Shown: in pieces, positions 24,382 to 32,388 of the stretch
Numbering within the stretch: the stretch's first letter is position 1
Layout: the number at the start of each line of letters is the position of its first letter
Assembly: GCA_022616415.1 (NCBI GenBank)
Contig: JAKEEU010000034.1
Span: 1 to 33,816, forward strand
DNA length: 33,816 nt
Source: Candidatus Zhuqueibacterota bacterium
GTDB taxonomy: Bacteria; Zhuqueibacterota; Zhuqueibacteria; Zhuqueibacterales; Zhuqueibacteraceae
Reading direction: 5' to 3'
Notes under the pieces: generated by a model
The model's database searches: none
What the model saw: the letters and a program-made list of their open reading frames with translations, nothing else
What the model was told of the DNA's origin: nothing
Translations under genes and position numbers: made by a program

Positions 24382-25689
24382 ATGCGAATAACCCTCACGG
24401 CGTTGGTGTTTCTGCTCTTTGCCGGAATTGGCACAGCACAAAACCCGCTCAGCCTCGACGAAGCCTTGCGCCTTGCCCGCCAGAACAACCTTCAACTCAA
24501 AAAGCAGCAGCAAAAGCAAAAAATCGCCGAGATGGAAGTGGCAATCAAGCGCGGCCAATTATTGCCTTCTCTTGATGTCAGTGCCACTTCATCATATACC
24601 GATGAAATCGCGAAATTTGATTTGCCATTTACATTGCCTGGAAGTCCAGGTCAAGTCGAGCTTGGCGGACACGATCGCACTGAGCTTGCCATCGGCGTGC
24701 GCCAGCCCCTCTTCACCGGCTTCCGTTTGCAAACGCAAGTTGATCTGGCGAAAACGGCACTGGAATCCGAACAGACGCTTCTCGCTTTTTTGAATCAACA
24801 GACGGCGTATCAAGTTTATCTGCTCTTCTATCAAGCGCAGAGTTTGAAAAAAGAGCGCCGAATTCAAGCCGCCAGTTTGGCGCGCCTCGACGTGCAGCTC
24901 GAGCAAGCCCGCAGCCTTTTCAAGGCGGCGCAAGTGATGGCTTATGACACCCTGCAAGTCTACAACCAAACATTGCAGCTCAAGATCCTATTGGACCAAA
25001 ATCAGCGCGATCAACGGCTGGTGGATTTGCAAATGGCGCGGCTGCTCGACCTGCCGGAGGTTCGTCCCATTACCGAAGCGGATTTGCAGAAACCGTCGTT
25101 GTTTTCTCTGCGCCTTGACAGCCTTAAACAAACGGCGACACAGCGCCGACCGGAATTAAGCGGCGTCCGTCTCGGCCAGCGCAGCGCGCAGTTGAGCCGC
25201 AAGCTGGCAAAATCGTCTTATTTTCCCGACGTCGGAGCTGAAGCCAAATATCATTACGCCAAGCCCGGGCTCAATCAAGTGGCGAATGAATGGATGGATT
25301 ACAGCACCATCGGTGTCAGCTTGCAATGGAATTTGTGGCGCTGGCAGCAGGATCGCCATCGCGTCGAAGCAGCGGAAGTGGAATACAATCGCTTGACCAT
25401 CGAGGAGCGCGAGCTGTTGCGCAGCATCGATTACGAAGTGGAACGGAGCTGGGAAAATGCGAATTTCGCCGCCAAACAAATTCAATTGGCCGAGCATCTG
25501 CTCGCGCAGCAACAAGAGCGCTATCGCATCATCGGCGCGCAGCAGCGCGAAGGCGTTGCCACCACCAACGACGTGATCGTCGCCGAAGCCGACTTGACGC
25601 AAGCCGAGCTGCAACTGCAGCGGGCGTTGATTCAGTATTACCTTTCGCAAAGTGAAATTTTGTTGGCAACCGGCGCGATTGTCGAATAA
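24382..25689 (+). CDS. TolC-family outer membrane factor
   Basis: This 435-aa protein starts with a signal peptide (about 19 residues, cleaved after G-T-A-Q or nearby). The two OEP repeats begin with L-S-L-D-E-A-L-R-L-A-R-Q-N-N and the second half (about residues 230-430) repeats the helical pattern, including R-R-P-E-L-S-G-V-R. It forms the outer-membrane exit duct for the HlyD-ABC exporter downstream. Ribosome-binding CAGGAGAG lies just before the ATG. It is flanked on both sides by GTAG repeat pairs, so it may have its own transcript ends. Confidence 0.92.
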   Translation: MRITLTALVFLLFAGIGTAQNPLSLDEALRLARQNNLQLKKQQQKQKIAEMEVAIKRGQLLPSLDVSATSSYTDEIAKFDLPFTLPGSPGQVELGGHDRTELAIGVRQPLFTGFRLQTQVDLAKTALESEQTLLAFLNQQTAYQVYLLFYQAQSLKKERRIQAASLARLDVQLEQARSLFKAAQVMAYDTLQVYNQTLQLKILLDQNQRDQRLVDLQMARLLDLPEVRPITEADLQKPSLFSLRLDSLKQTATQRRPELSGVRLGQRSAQLSRKLAKSSYFPDVGAEAKYHYAKPGLNQVANEWMDYSTIGVSLQWNLWRWQQDRHRVEAAEVEYNRLTIEERELLRSIDYEVERSWENANFAAKQIQLAEHLLAQQQERYRIIGAQQREGVATTNDVIVAEADLTQAELQLQRALIQYYLSQSEILLATGAIVE

Positions 25690-25692
25690 GTC

Positions 25693-25772
25693 GTAGTCTT
25701 GACCCCTTGTGGGGCACTTTTATAACCCAAGTTTTTTGATCGTGACAGCCGCCCACAACGGGCGGGGACTAC
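25693..25772. repeat. GTAG-ended REP pair, variant stem (family B)
   Basis: GTAGT at 25693-25697 leads into ACCCCTTGTGGGGC. The opposite arm reads GCCGCCCACAACGGGCGGGG and ends in ACTAC at 25772. The stems differ from the neighbours but the GTAG/CTAC ends are kept. Confidence 0.7.
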
Positions 25773-25823
25773 TAAGAAAATGAAATTGTTGTTTTGAGTG
25801 CCCAAGGTCGATCGGAGGAAATA

Positions 25824-26702
25824 ATGAAGCAAAGTTCAAAAATTTTTTTGCCGGCGCTTTTACTTTTGATAAGCTGCGAGAAAAAAGAAAATTCCACGTT
25901 TCAAGCCAGCGCCATCATCGAAGGCACCGCCATCAAAGTGTCGGCGCAAACCGGCGGCTATTTGATGCAGATGAATTTCGACGAAGGCCAGGAGGTGCAA
26001 ATCGGGCAAACCATTGCCGTCGTGGATACGGAGAAGCTGAGCTATCAGCTCGAGCAGGTTCGCGCCAACCTCGACGAGCTGAACGTGCAACACCGCATCG
26101 CGACGACCAGCTTGCGCCGCGCCCAGGATGATCACGATTACGCCAAAACCAAATACGAGCGCTACCTCGAGCTCTTTCAGAAAAACGCCGCCTCGCAGCA
26201 GGTGCTCGATGATCTGAAAATCAGCTACGACCGTGCCGTGACCGCCCTGGAATCGGCGCGGCAGAGCTTTCAATCCATCGCCAGCCGCGAAAAAAGCCTG
26301 GAAGCGCAGGCCAAGCTTTTGCGCCGCCAGATCAACGATGCACTGGTGAAAGCTCCGGTCGGCGGCACGATTACGACGCGGTATTACGACGCCGGCGAAA
26401 CCATTCCGGCCAACGCGCCGGTGGTCGAGATTATCGATCTCTCAAAAATGTGGGCAAAAGTTTACGTCTCCGAAACGTATTTGTCGAGGGTCAAAATCGG
26501 CCAGCCGGCGCAAGTTAAAATCGACGGCGCGAGCCAAACGCTTTCCGGCGCCGTCGCGTGGATCAGCGCCAAAGCCGAGTTTACGCCAAAAAATATTTTG
26601 ACGCAAGAAAGCCGCACCGCGCTCGTCTATGCCGTCAAAATCAACGTCGACAATCCCGACGGAATTTTGAAGCACGGCATGCCGGTGTCGATTAGTTTGT
26701 AG
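25824..26702 (+). CDS. HlyD-family periplasmic adaptor lipoprotein
   Basis: This 292-aa protein has a lipobox L-L-I-S-C at residues 13-17, so it is probably a lipoprotein anchored to the inner membrane. The barrel/lipoyl half-motif G-T-A-I-K-V-S-A-Q-T-G-G-Y is followed by a coiled-coil hairpin (about residues 70-165). The second lipoyl half has K-A-P-V-G-G-T-I-T-T-R-Y and the rest is the beta-barrel domain. It bridges ABC transporter and TolC partner, as YbhG/YhiI do. GGAGG at 25815-25819 supports ATG 25824. Its stop TAG (26700-26702) is part of a GTAG repeat end. Confidence 0.92.
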   Translation: MKQSSKIFLPALLLLISCEKKENSTFQASAIIEGTAIKVSAQTGGYLMQMNFDEGQEVQIGQTIAVVDTEKLSYQLEQVRANLDELNVQHRIATTSLRRAQDDHDYAKTKYERYLELFQKNAASQQVLDDLKISYDRAVTALESARQSFQSIASREKSLEAQAKLLRRQINDALVKAPVGGTITTRYYDAGETIPANAPVVEIIDLSKMWAKVYVSETYLSRVKIGQPAQVKIDGASQTLSGAVAWISAKAEFTPKNILTQESRTALVYAVKINVDNPDGILKHGMPVSISL

Positions 26703-26777
26703 TTGTGCCTTTAGGCACCGCGCGTTTGACACGCGCTAATTTTAAAATTGAAACTTCTGCGCCTGAAGGCGCGACTA
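26699..26777. repeat. GTAG-ended REP pair (BIME-like, family B)
   Basis: GTAGT at 26699 leads to TGCCTTTAGGCA; the reverse element at 26759-26777 reads GCGCCTGAAGGCGC and ends in GACTAC. An inner palindrome CGCGTTTGACACGCG lies between. The upstream HlyD stop codon TAG falls inside the first GTAG. Confidence 0.8.
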
Positions 26778-26800
26778 CGAACGTAAAAAGTATCTTTATT

Positions 26801-27733
26801 GTGCCGGAAATCATTACCATCGAAAACTTCGGCAAGAGCTACGGCAAAATCCGCGCGGTGGATGGGCTGGCGCTCACCATCTACAGCGGCGAGTTGTTCG
26901 GCCTGATCGGCCCGGACGGCGCCGGCAAGACCACGACCATGCGCACGCTCTGCACTTTGCTGTCGCTCGACGAGGGACAAATGCGCCTCGCCGGTTTCGA
27001 GGTGCGCCGCGACGTGGCTTCGATTCGCAACATTCTCGGCTACATGCCGCAGCGGTTTTCGCTTTATCCCGATCTCTCCGTCGAGCAGAATTTGATGTTC
27101 TTTGCCGATTTGTTCGGCGTGCCAAAAGTCGAGAAAATAAAGCGGCTGCAACGGCTTTATCAATTCAGCAAACTCGAGCCGTTTAAGAGCCGCCTGGCGA
27201 AACAACTCTCCGGCGGCATGAAGCAAAAACTGGCGCTGTCATGCACGCTCATTCATACACCGAAGATTTTGATTCTCGACGAGCCGACCACCGGCGTCGA
27301 TCCGGTGTCGCGCCGCGAGTTTTGGCAAATACTCCAACACTTGCGCGACGAGGGCGTGACGATATTGGTGTCGACGCCGTATATGGATGAAGCTTTGCTG
27401 TGCAACCGCGTCGCCTTCATGCACAAGGGCAAGTTGCTTGCCCTCGACGATCCGCGTTTCATCACCAAAAATTTTCCTTACGCGCTTTATGAAGTGGTGA
27501 CGTCTGAGCCGCAACTTTTGGTGCCATATTTTAAAACAACGATTTCGTGCAAGTCGGTGCAAGTTTTTGGTGATCGTTTGCACGTCAGCTTCGAGGCGCC
27601 ATTGGCGAGTGCCGCGATCAATCGCCTCGTGCAAAGCGTCCCGCATACGATTGTTGATTTGCGACAAATCGAGCCAGGGATCGAAGACACCTTTATGGCG
27701 TTAATGAAAAACGAAGGTTCATCCCAACATTAA
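26801..27733 (+). CDS. ABC-2 exporter ATPase, first half of a YbhF-like pair
   Basis: About 310 aa from a likely GTG start at 26801; the frame is open back to 26705 but that stretch is repeat sequence. The ATPase has Walker A G-P-D-G-A-G-K-T-T, signature L-S-G-G-M-K-Q-K, Walker B I-L-I-L-D-E-P-T-T-G-V-D-P and a region after the H-loop position without the usual His (S-T-P-Y-M-D-E-A). In YbhF/RbbA-type exporters two such domains are fused; here they are separate genes. The C-terminus (about 220-310) is an extension typical of these exporters. Confidence 0.9.
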   Translation: MPEIITIENFGKSYGKIRAVDGLALTIYSGELFGLIGPDGAGKTTTMRTLCTLLSLDEGQMRLAGFEVRRDVASIRNILGYMPQRFSLYPDLSVEQNLMFFADLFGVPKVEKIKRLQRLYQFSKLEPFKSRLAKQLSGGMKQKLALSCTLIHTPKILILDEPTTGVDPVSRREFWQILQHLRDEGVTILVSTPYMDEALLCNRVAFMHKGKLLALDDPRFITKNFPYALYEVVTSEPQLLVPYFKTTISCKSVQVFGDRLHVSFEAPLASAAINRLVQSVPHTIVDLRQIEPGIEDTFMALMKNEGSSQH

Positions 27734-27749
27734 CAAATGGAGGATAAAC

Positions 27750-28139
27750 ATGGATATCATGAACACGTCCATTACTCAAGGCACGACGCCAACAGCGCCA
27801 ACCACCAAAGACGAAAGAACGTGGGCGATGCTTTGCCATATCTCCACGCTGGCCGGCTTTGTGATTCCATTTGGCAATATCGCCGGTCCTTTGGTCATTT
27901 GGATGATCAAGAAGGATGAATTCCCTCTGGTAGATGATCAAGGAAAGGAAGCCTTGAATTTTCAAATCAGCATGACGATTTATGTCATTGCTTCGATCAT
28001 TCTCATTTTTCTGCTGGTCGGACTTCCGTTGTTGATCGGGTTGGGGCTTTTTGACTTGATCGTGACCGTCATTGCGGCGATCAACGCCAATGATGGCGTC
28101 AAATATCGCTATCCATTACGCATCAGGTTCCTCGGCTAA
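27750..28139 (+). CDS. DUF4870 membrane protein
   Basis: This 129-aa protein has about three membrane segments: A-M-L-C-H-I-S-T-L-A-G-F-V-I-P and the following loop, I-A-G-P-L-V-I-W-M-I-K-K, and a long C-terminal hydrophobic stretch. The conserved D-D-Q-G-K-E-A-L-N-F-Q motif and the final A-x-N-x-N-D-G-x-x-Y-R-Y-P segment are characteristic of DUF4870 (Tic20-like). Function is unknown. TGGAGG at 27738-27743 precedes the ATG. It sits between the two ATPase genes of the exporter, an unusual place for this family. Confidence 0.9.
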   Translation: MDIMNTSITQGTTPTAPTTKDERTWAMLCHISTLAGFVIPFGNIAGPLVIWMIKKDEFPLVDDQGKEALNFQISMTIYVIASIILIFLLVGLPLLIGLGLFDLIVTVIAAINANDGVKYRYPLRIRFLG

Positions 28140-28285
28140 TCACGTAACGCGGCAACTTGCCGTAACCGAATTTGTCATCCGCGAATTATGCGAATAAAAA
28201 TAAATGTGTATTTGCGTGAATTAGCGGTTAGTTAGAAATCTTTGTGTTTGTGATAGTTTTTTCCGGGTAATACTCTACAAACATT

Positions 28286-29011
28286 ATGGCACCATGCGCC
28301 GTTCAAACTGAAAATCTCGGCAAGCGCTTCGGCAAATTTGAAGCGGTGAAAAATCTCAATCTCGCCGTTGCAGAAGGAGAAATCTTCGGCTTTCTTGGCG
28401 CCAACGGCGCGGGCAAGACTACGGCCATTCGCATGCTCTGCGGCCTGTTGCTGCCCTCCTCCGGCAAAGGCCGGGTGGCGGGACTTGACATTTACAAAGA
28501 AAATGAAAAGATCAAGCAGCACATCGGCTACATGAGCCAAAAGTTTTCGCTTTATGAAGATTTGACTCCGGCAGAGAATGTCGAATTTTATGGCGGCGTT
28601 TACGGCCTGTCCCGGCAAGCTTTGCTGAAAAAGCGTTCCGAGCTTTTGGAAGAGTTGGGATTGACCGAGCAGGCGGAAACGATCACGCAAGCGTTGCCGC
28701 TGGGGTACAAACAGCGCTTGGCGCTAAGCTGCGCGCTGCTGCACGATCCTCAAATTGTTTTTCTCGACGAGCCGACCGGCGGCGTCGATCCCGAAGCGCG
28801 GCGCAATTTTTGGGATTTGATCTACCACATGGCGCAGCAGGGCAAAACCATTTTTGTGACGACGCACTACATGGACGAAGCGGAATATTGCAATCGCGTC
28901 TCGATTATGTATCAAGGCGAGATCATCGCGCTCGGCACCCCAAAAGAGTTGAAGCAAAAATACGGCAAAGCCTCGATGCAGGAGGTTTTTATTCACTTGG
29001 TTGATCGGTGA
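28286..29011 (+). CDS. ABC-2 exporter ATPase, second half
   Basis: This 241-aa ATPase has Walker A G-A-N-G-A-G-K-T-T, a Q-loop M-S-Q-K-F-S, Walker B I-V-F-L-D-E-P-T-G-G-V-D-P and H-loop T-H-Y-M-D-E-A. The signature is degenerate: where L-S-G-G would be it reads L-P-L-G-Y-K-Q-R, as is common in the C-terminal ATPase half of YbhF-type proteins. It is the second nucleotide-binding subunit of the exporter with the upstream ATPase. An AT-rich gap of about 145 nt, including weak promoter-like sequence, precedes it. Confidence 0.9.
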   Translation: MAPCAVQTENLGKRFGKFEAVKNLNLAVAEGEIFGFLGANGAGKTTAIRMLCGLLLPSSGKGRVAGLDIYKENEKIKQHIGYMSQKFSLYEDLTPAENVEFYGGVYGLSRQALLKKRSELLEELGLTEQAETITQALPLGYKQRLALSCALLHDPQIVFLDEPTGGVDPEARRNFWDLIYHMAQQGKTIFVTTHYMDEAEYCNRVSIMYQGEIIALGTPKELKQKYGKASMQEVFIHLVDR

Positions 29012-29014
29012 AAT

Positions 29015-29090
29015 CAGTGATTAGTGATCGGTAATCAGTGACCAGTTAAGCTGATCACTGATCGCTGAATCACTGGTTACTGCTCGCTGA
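29015..29090. repeat. imperfect inverted repeat (ATCAGTGA/CACTGAT)
   Basis: The left half carries repeated ATCAGTGA-like words and the right half the reverse-complement ones (GATCACTGATC, GAATCACTGG). It fills most of the 94-nt gap between ATPase and permease genes. Confidence 0.6.
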
Positions 29091-29105
29091 TTATTTGAGA
29101 TCATC

Positions 29106-30206
29106 ATGTCATCCCGCATCATCCCCATCATTCGCAAAGAGTTCATCCATATCCGGCGTGATTTTCGCACGCTGATCATCGTCTTTGCCATGCCGGTTTT
29201 CATGTTGATGATGTACGGCTACGCCATCAATATGGAAATTCAAAATATCGATCTGGCCGTGATCGATTATTCCAAAACCCCCGCGAGCCGTGAGGTCGTG
29301 CGCGCCTTTGCGGGCAGCAAATTCTTTACAGTGGGGGATTTTGACGGCAGCGAAGCGGAGATCGAAAATCTTTTTCACCGGCGCCTGGCCAGGATGGTTA
29401 TGATCATTCCGCATGATTTTGCCGGCGCCATTATCAAGCCGGCGCCGGCCGCGTTGCAAGTGTTGATCGACGCCGGCGATTCCAACACCGCGCAGTTGGT
29501 TGCCAACTACGCCAACGCCGTCTTGCAGGCTTACAATGCCGGGCGGAACCTCGGCCAGCCGTTCGAGGTGCGCGCAACGATTCAATATAACCCGGCGCTG
29601 AAAAGCTCGTACTTTTTCGTTCCCGGCTTGGTGGCGTTGATTCTGATGATGATCTCGGCGCTGCTCACCAGCATTACGATCGCGCGCGAGAAAGAGACCG
29701 GCACGATGGAGCAGATTTTGGTTTCGCCGGTGCGCCCCATCGAAATCATCGTCGGCAAGGTGGTGCCGTACATTTTTCTCGCGTTTGCAGACGGAATCAT
29801 TATTCTGCTGGTGGCGCGCTTTTGGTTCAACGTGCCGATCACCGGCAGCCTGGCGCTGATTTTGGGCGCTTGCTTGCTGTTCGTTATTGTGGCGCTGGCC
29901 TTCGGTTTGTTGATTTCCACCCGCGCGCGCACCCAACAAATCGCCATGATGGGAGCGCTCATGGGAACTTTATTGCCGACCATCATGCTATCCGGCTTTA
30001 TTTTTCCAATTACCGCCATGCCCAAGCTGTTGCAGCTCGTAACCTACGCCGTGCCGGCGCGTTATTTTCTGCCGATCATTCGGGGCGTGATGTTGAAAGG
30101 CAACACCCTTGAGCACATCTGGCCGCAGCTTGCCGCGGTCGCCGCTATGGGAATTTTCTTTTTGCTGGTCAGCGCGAAGAGATTCAAGATGAGGCTGGAA
30201 ATATGA
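29106..30206 (+). CDS. ABC-2 permease (YbhS/YbhR-like), first
   Basis: This 366-aa permease has an N-terminal membrane segment (F-A-M-P-V-F-M-L-M-M-Y-G-Y-A) followed by a large periplasmic domain (about residues 45-170). It then has a cluster of about five membrane helices, including the E-K-E-T-G-T-M-E-Q-I-L-V-S-P-V coupling segment. This is the ABC-2 transporter design of YbhS/YbhR and YhhJ. It pairs with the next gene. I see no promoter of its own. Confidence 0.93.
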   Translation: MSSRIIPIIRKEFIHIRRDFRTLIIVFAMPVFMLMMYGYAINMEIQNIDLAVIDYSKTPASREVVRAFAGSKFFTVGDFDGSEAEIENLFHRRLARMVMIIPHDFAGAIIKPAPAALQVLIDAGDSNTAQLVANYANAVLQAYNAGRNLGQPFEVRATIQYNPALKSSYFFVPGLVALILMMISALLTSITIAREKETGTMEQILVSPVRPIEIIVGKVVPYIFLAFADGIIILLVARFWFNVPITGSLALILGACLLFVIVALAFGLLISTRARTQQIAMMGALMGTLLPTIMLSGFIFPITAMPKLLQLVTYAVPARYFLPIIRGVMLKGNTLEHIWPQLAAVAAMGIFFLLVSAKRFKMRLEI

Positions 30207-30209
30207 ATT

Positions 30210-30311
30210 GTCCAAAGTCCGAGGTTCGATGTCCGAAGTCCAATGTCCGAAGTTAATCGTTAGCCGAACATGAAATGCTCAACAATTGACTTCGGACCTC
30301 GGACTTCGGAC
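30210..30311. repeat. GTCCGAAGT repeat array with inverted copies
   Basis: The left part has four near-copies of AGTCCGAAGT (30211-30253), and the right part (30288-30311) has inverted copies reading ACTTCGGAC. The two sides can fold into a long hairpin. It occupies the gap between the permease genes. Confidence 0.7.
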
Positions 30312-30316
30312 TACAC

Positions 30317-31432
30317 ATGACAAAAGCCATGCAACGCATTCTTTATCTACTCCAAAAAGAATTTCGCCAGGTGTTTCGCGACCGCGCGATGCTGGTCATC
30401 ATGTTTTTTGTGCCGGTGGTGCAAACGGTGATCCTGGGTTCGGTGATGACCACCGACGTGAAGAACGTCAGGCTGATCATTTACGACGCCGACCGCAGTT
30501 TCGCCAGCCGTGAGATTTGCCGGCGTTTTATCCACAATCCTTCTTTTGATTTTGCCGGATACGCGGCGAGCCCGGCGGATATTCGTGAGTCATTGGATAG
30601 ATGGCAGGCGCAAATCGGCATATTCATCAAGGCGAATTTTGGGCGCGATCTCGAGCGCGGCCTGCGGCCGGAAGTGCAGCTCATCGCCGACGGCCTCGAT
30701 GGCAACACCGCCGGCATTGCGCTCGGTTACGCGCAAAGCATCTTAGCAGCATACGGCCAGGAAATCACGGTGATTCAATCGGCGACGGCGCCGTTGGTCA
30801 GTGAGACCCGCCTGTGGTATAACTTGAACTTGGAGAGCAAGCACTACATGGTGCCCGGCCTCATCGGCTTGCTCGCCACCATCGTGACGATGTTTTTAAC
30901 GTCGATGGGGCTGGTGCGCGAGAAAGAGATTGGGACGTTGGAGCAATTAATGGTGACGCCAATCCGCTCGTTGGAGCTTATTATCGGCAAAGTCTTGCCG
31001 TTTTTGCTCATTGGCTTTGTCGAAATCAATGTGATGCTGGGCGTGGCATTTCTGGTTTTCAAACTCAAGCTCGCCGGCAGTTATTTTTTGTTTCTCCTGG
31101 TTTCTCTCCTTTATTTTCTTACCGCGCTCGGCCTCGGGATTTTTATTTCGACGCTGGCTGAGACGCAGCAACAAGCCATGTTCATTGCCTGGTTCTTCAT
31201 GATTTTTCTTTTGCTGATGTCCGGCTTCCTGACGCCGATTGCCAACATGCCGCCGGCATGGCAAAAAGTGACTTATCTCAATCCGTTGCGCTATTACATC
31301 AATTTGCTGCGCGAGATTTTTCTGAAAGCGACGCCGTTAAAATTTTTGTGGAACGAAATCATTCCGCTCGCCGTATTCGGCCTGGCTATCCTTTCGGCGA
31401 GTGCTTTAAAGTTTCATAAGCGAGTGAGTTGA
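30317..31432 (+). CDS. ABC-2 permease (YbhS/YbhR-like), second
   Basis: This 371-aa permease is a paralog of the preceding one, with the same layout: an N-terminal helix (M-L-V-I-M-F-F-V-P-V-V-Q), a periplasmic domain, then E-K-E-I-G-T-L-E-Q-L-M-V-T-P and five C-terminal helices. The two permeases and two ATPases make one exporter, coupled to the HlyD adaptor and TolC. Its 3' end abuts the truncated rlmN on the other strand. The substrate is unknown; homologous systems export drugs or toxic amphiphiles. Confidence 0.93.
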   Translation: MTKAMQRILYLLQKEFRQVFRDRAMLVIMFFVPVVQTVILGSVMTTDVKNVRLIIYDADRSFASREICRRFIHNPSFDFAGYAASPADIRESLDRWQAQIGIFIKANFGRDLERGLRPEVQLIADGLDGNTAGIALGYAQSILAAYGQEITVIQSATAPLVSETRLWYNLNLESKHYMVPGLIGLLATIVTMFLTSMGLVREKEIGTLEQLMVTPIRSLELIIGKVLPFLLIGFVEINVMLGVAFLVFKLKLAGSYFLFLLVSLLYFLTALGLGIFISTLAETQQQAMFIAWFFMIFLLLMSGFLTPIANMPPAWQKVTYLNPLRYYINLLREIFLKATPLKFLWNEIIPLAVFGLAILSASALKFHKRVS

Positions 31433-31444
31433 GCGTTGAGAGCA

Positions 31445-32197
31445 AATTGGATATTTGCGGTTGATCGGCATGATCCGGTTGCGCACTTCGTCGGTGGTGG
31501 TGTTGAGCGAGATCGCCAGCCGGAATTTGTGCCCAGCCTTCGTAAAACGCCCGATCTTGGGAACCAACCCGCTGGTTGAAATGAAGATGCGGCGCTGTCC
31601 CAGATTCGGCCCCTCATCATGGCGAGCAGATAACATGCTTTGATGAGCGCTTCATAATTCAGCATCGGCTCGCCCATGCCCACGACGTTGGTGATCGGGC
31701 TTTCGCTCATCCGGCTCACGGTTAAAACCTGATCGACGATTTCTCCCGCCGTCAAATTTTGCAGCAAGCCCATCAGACCGGTTGCGCAAAACTTGCAATC
31801 CACCGGACAGCCGATTTGTGAGGAAATACATAATGTGTGTCGAGCCGGGCGATTATCCCGGTTTTCCTTGCTTAGATTTTTTTAAAGGGAAGTCGGGATC
31901 TTCGTGCATCAAAACGCTTTCGATGTGCAGGCCGTCGGAGAGTTGAAAGAGATATTTCTCCGCGTCGCGGCGGTGGGAAATTTGGCGGGTGACTAACGTG
32001 AGCGCCTCGAGCGCGGCCACTTCTTGCAAGCGCTGGCGCAACGGCTTGGCGAGATCGGTAATCTCATCGAAGCTTGCCACGGCTCTGCCGTAAATCCAAC
32101 GAAAAAGCTGCTCGGCGCGAAACATCTGCTCGCCGATGCCCGAGATGAAAGCGGCCAATTCCTCGCGGTCGAGGCCTTTTAAATTTTGTTGCGGCAT
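31445..32197 (-). pseudogene. rlmN: RlmN (23S rRNA A2503 methyltransferase), frameshifted and truncated
   Basis: Read on the minus strand, the N-terminal part (start at 32197, or 32209) matches RlmN: N-L-K-G-L-D-R-E-E-L, then F-R-A-E-Q-L-F-R-W-I-Y and D-G-L-H-I-E-S-V-L-M. The frame breaks near 31855. The next frame has C-I-S-S-Q-I-G-C-P-V-D-C-K-F-C, the radical-SAM C-x3-C-x2-C, and G-M-G-E-P-M-L-N-Y. Near 31620 it breaks again and R-R-I-F-I-S-T-S-G-L-V-P-K-I to N-R-K-Y-P-I lies in a third frame. After about 31445 the homology ends, so the last 100 or so residues are missing. It cannot make active enzyme as written. Confidence 0.85.
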
Positions 32198-32314
32198 GGG
32201 GCAGCACAAACTCAGAAAAGCTTCTAAAAGTTCCTGTCAAAATAATAGGGTTGCGGCTGATCCACGCGAGATGTTAACGCCTGCGTTTGTCGATACCGTC
32301 CGCGGCTGAAAACA

Positions 32315-32344
32315 AAAAAAGGACACTACACCCGTCCCTTTTTC
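32315..32344 (-). terminator. terminator hairpin, minus strand (bidirectional)
   Basis: GGAC (32322-32325) pairs with GTCC (32335-32338) and is flanked by an A-tract on one side and a T-tract on the other. It would stop the minus-strand gene at 32389-32685; the A/T tracts also allow termination on the plus strand. Confidence 0.6.
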
Positions 32345-32388
32345 AATCTGAAACTTCACGATTTTTAAAATAACGCTCAAGGCGTTTT

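Noticed and set aside
26705..26800. N-terminal extension of the first exporter ATPase
   Set aside because: The sequence is REP repeat; the family N-terminus begins at the GTG at 26801.
30210..30311. CRISPR-like array
   Set aside because: Units are about 10 nt, irregularly spaced, in both orientations, and there are no cas genes.
31455..31643. 62-aa plus-strand frame inside the rlmN region
   Set aside because: It is opposite the conserved RlmN segments and is a shadow of them.
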